The notes beneath the pieces were generated by a model. The model saw only the letters and a list, made by a program, of their open reading frames with translations. It did no database searches and had not been told where the DNA came from. A DNA stretch of 37,205 bases from an uncultured Roseiarcus sp. GTDB taxonomy: Bacteria > Pseudomonadota > Alphaproteobacteria > Rhizobiales > Beijerinckiaceae. A program made the position numbers and the translations under genes. The stretch is from contig CAMFKX010000016.1 in the NCBI GenBank assembly GCA_945957375.1, positions 1-37,205 on the forward strand, written 5' to 3'. Positions 36,256-37,205 of this stretch are shown here, piece after piece (within the stretch, counting starts at the first letter, position 1; every line of letters starts with the position of its first letter).

Positions 36256-37056
36256 CTAATTCTTGCAGAGGCTGTAGTCGATTACGCTCTCGGCGAGCCC
36301 GCCCTCGGCCTTGGTCTTTCCGGCGGTGTCGAGGATGAAGTATCCGTCGTCGTCCACCACCTTGCCATGGTCCTCCTTCACGGCGCCGACGACGGCGATG
36401 CCCTGATACGGCATCGCGTCGGACCCGACCCATCGGTCGACCAGCTTGAAGGGGCTGTGATCGCCCGTAATGTCCTTGACGAACACGGCCTTGTAGGCGT
36501 GCCCGTTGAGCTTCACCTCCTTCGGGTCGGTCAGGACTTTCGCCTTGGCGAGTTCGTCCCGGATCGACGCGTCCACGCAGCCGATATGGATGTGCAACTG
36601 GTTGTCGTCGCGGGCGGGCTTCGAGTTGACCGCGAGCGCGGTCTTGCGCCCGCGCTTCAGCACAGACCCGGCGTACCGCCACGCCTCGTCGAAATATCCG
36701 TCCCAGGGTTCTTCGAGCACCTGCTTGGCTTCGACGCCGGTGACCGGGTCCGTCGGGATGAGCAGGTCGGCTCCCTTCTTGGAGGGATTGGAATCGTGGA
36801 GAAGGCTGTAATATTCCGGCTTCCCGACCGACGGCGCGGCGCAGCCCTTGCCGCCGTCGACAAACTGGGGAGTCTTGACGCAGCACTGGGCGAGGGTGAG
36901 CAAGACGTCCTGCTTCAGGAGCTTCGGATTCTCGCACTGCTCTTTCGTGGGCGGCGTCCAGGTCGCCGTCTCGTCCGACGCCCACGCAAGCGGGCTCGCG
37001 CCCCCCAGTGAGCCGACCACCGCGGCCGCCTTCAGCCAGTCCGCCGCCTTTCGCAT
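36256..37056 (-). CDS. cdh: CDP-diacylglycerol diphosphatase, periplasmic
   Basis: A 266-residue protein, close to the length of E. coli Cdh. It has a signal peptide (KAADWLKAAAVVGSLGGAS), then the family pattern: CCVKTPQFVDGGKGCAAP, LLIPTDPVTGVEAKQVLEEP, YFDEAWRYA and the HIT-like active site NQLHIHIGC (His155, His157). The enzyme splits CDP-diacylglycerol into CMP and phosphatidate. ATG 37056 has GGGGAGGCGG directly before it; an upstream ATG at 37077 would weaken the signal peptide. The downstream phosphatase gene shares its transcript. Several cysteines suggest disulfides in the periplasm. Confidence 0.85.
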   Translation of the reverse strand: MRKAADWLKAAAVVGSLGGASPLAWASDETATWTPPTKEQCENPKLLKQDVLLTLAQCCVKTPQFVDGGKGCAAPSVGKPEYYSLLHDSNPSKKGADLLIPTDPVTGVEAKQVLEEPWDGYFDEAWRYAGSVLKRGRKTALAVNSKPARDDNQLHIHIGCVDASIRDELAKAKVLTDPKEVKLNGHAYKAVFVKDITGDHSPFKLVDRWVGSDAMPYQGIAVVGAVKEDHGKVVDDDGYFILDTAGKTKAEGGLAESVIDYSLCKN

Positions 37057-37159
37057 CCGCCGCCTCCCCGGGAACATGCTCCGGCACGATACGGACGGTT
37101 GAATACCTGTCAACCGGCGTAGGTCTTTTGGACGGACGACTGGGCGCACCCGTAAGTCC

Positions 37160-37205
37160 TCATTTGCTGAGCGCGGCGCCGATGATCGCGGGATCGATGC
37201 TGGTC
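37160..37205 (-). CDS. C-terminal end of a gene running in from the right edge
   Basis: The last 46 bases are an open frame on the minus strand ending SIDPAIIGAALSK and TGA. The residue pattern looks like a real C-terminus, but it is too short to identify. It would be the gene upstream of cdh. Confidence 0.35.
   Translation of the reverse strand, partial: TSIDPAIIGAALSK

Noticed and set aside
34705-37011. Plus-strand open frame of 768 codons
   Set aside because: Antisense of paaA, the phosphatase and cdh, all of which have clear motifs and ribosome binding sites.

Overview
High-GC alphaproteobacterial chromosome, probably Hyphomicrobiales (Rhizobiales). The evidence is gene content (PaaN-type phenylacetate genes, a PEPxxWA-CTERM protein, an LplT-PlsC-Aas fusion), GGAAC-N17-GTT promoters of the EcfG general-stress type, and nested palindromic repeats typical of that order. 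Genus was not determined. No rRNA, tRNA, insertion sequence, prophage or CRISPR array was seen; the only mobile-type DNA is three short palindromic elements.

Layout. 1-4.3 kb (minus): an NtrC-like regulator with a degenerate sigma-54 contact loop, then an L,D-transpeptidase and a DUF882 zinc peptidase, apparently a cell-wall module. 4.5-8.1 kb (plus): M3 oligoendopeptidase, a small coiled-coil protein and an ABC1/UbiB kinase-like protein. 8.3-12 kb: a PEP-CTERM exported protein, an unknown exported protein, a GT-C-like membrane protein (minus) and a TauE/SafE permease. 12.1-19.3 kb: treZ-treY facing glgX, with a small winged-helix gene between them. This is a glycogen-to-trehalose module, and both of its arms start with the same stress-type promoter. 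19.4-21.1 kb: an orphan heme oxygenase and a sparse stretch with two small proteins.

21.1-35.5 kb is a phenylacetate (paa) catabolic region. One block is divergent around a perfect 9-4-9 palindrome: paaN, a 3-oxoadipyl-CoA-type thiolase and a 70-residue ribbon-helix-helix-like protein run left; paaG-paaI-paaK and a TetR repressor (PaaR-like) run right. The second block, paaABCDE (minus), encodes the multicomponent epoxidase and its reductase. Between them sits a lipid gene, a 1127-residue LplT-PlsC-Aas fusion, with its own TetR gene and an operator lying on its -10 box. Together PaaK (activation), PaaABCDE (epoxidation), PaaG (isomerisation), PaaN (aldehyde oxidation), the thiolase and PaaI (thioesterase rescue) cover most of the pathway. 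A ring-opening hydratase, PaaF and PaaH are not in the window.

35.6-37.2 kb (minus): a periplasmic CDP-diacylglycerol diphosphatase followed by an exported histidine phosphatase, and the tail of one more gene at the edge.

The most unusual feature is three different nested palindromic (REPIN-like) elements. One lies in frame inside treY, one forms a translated N-terminal extension of paaD, and one separates paaA from paaB. The measured lengths (138, 120 and 117 bp) are all multiples of three.
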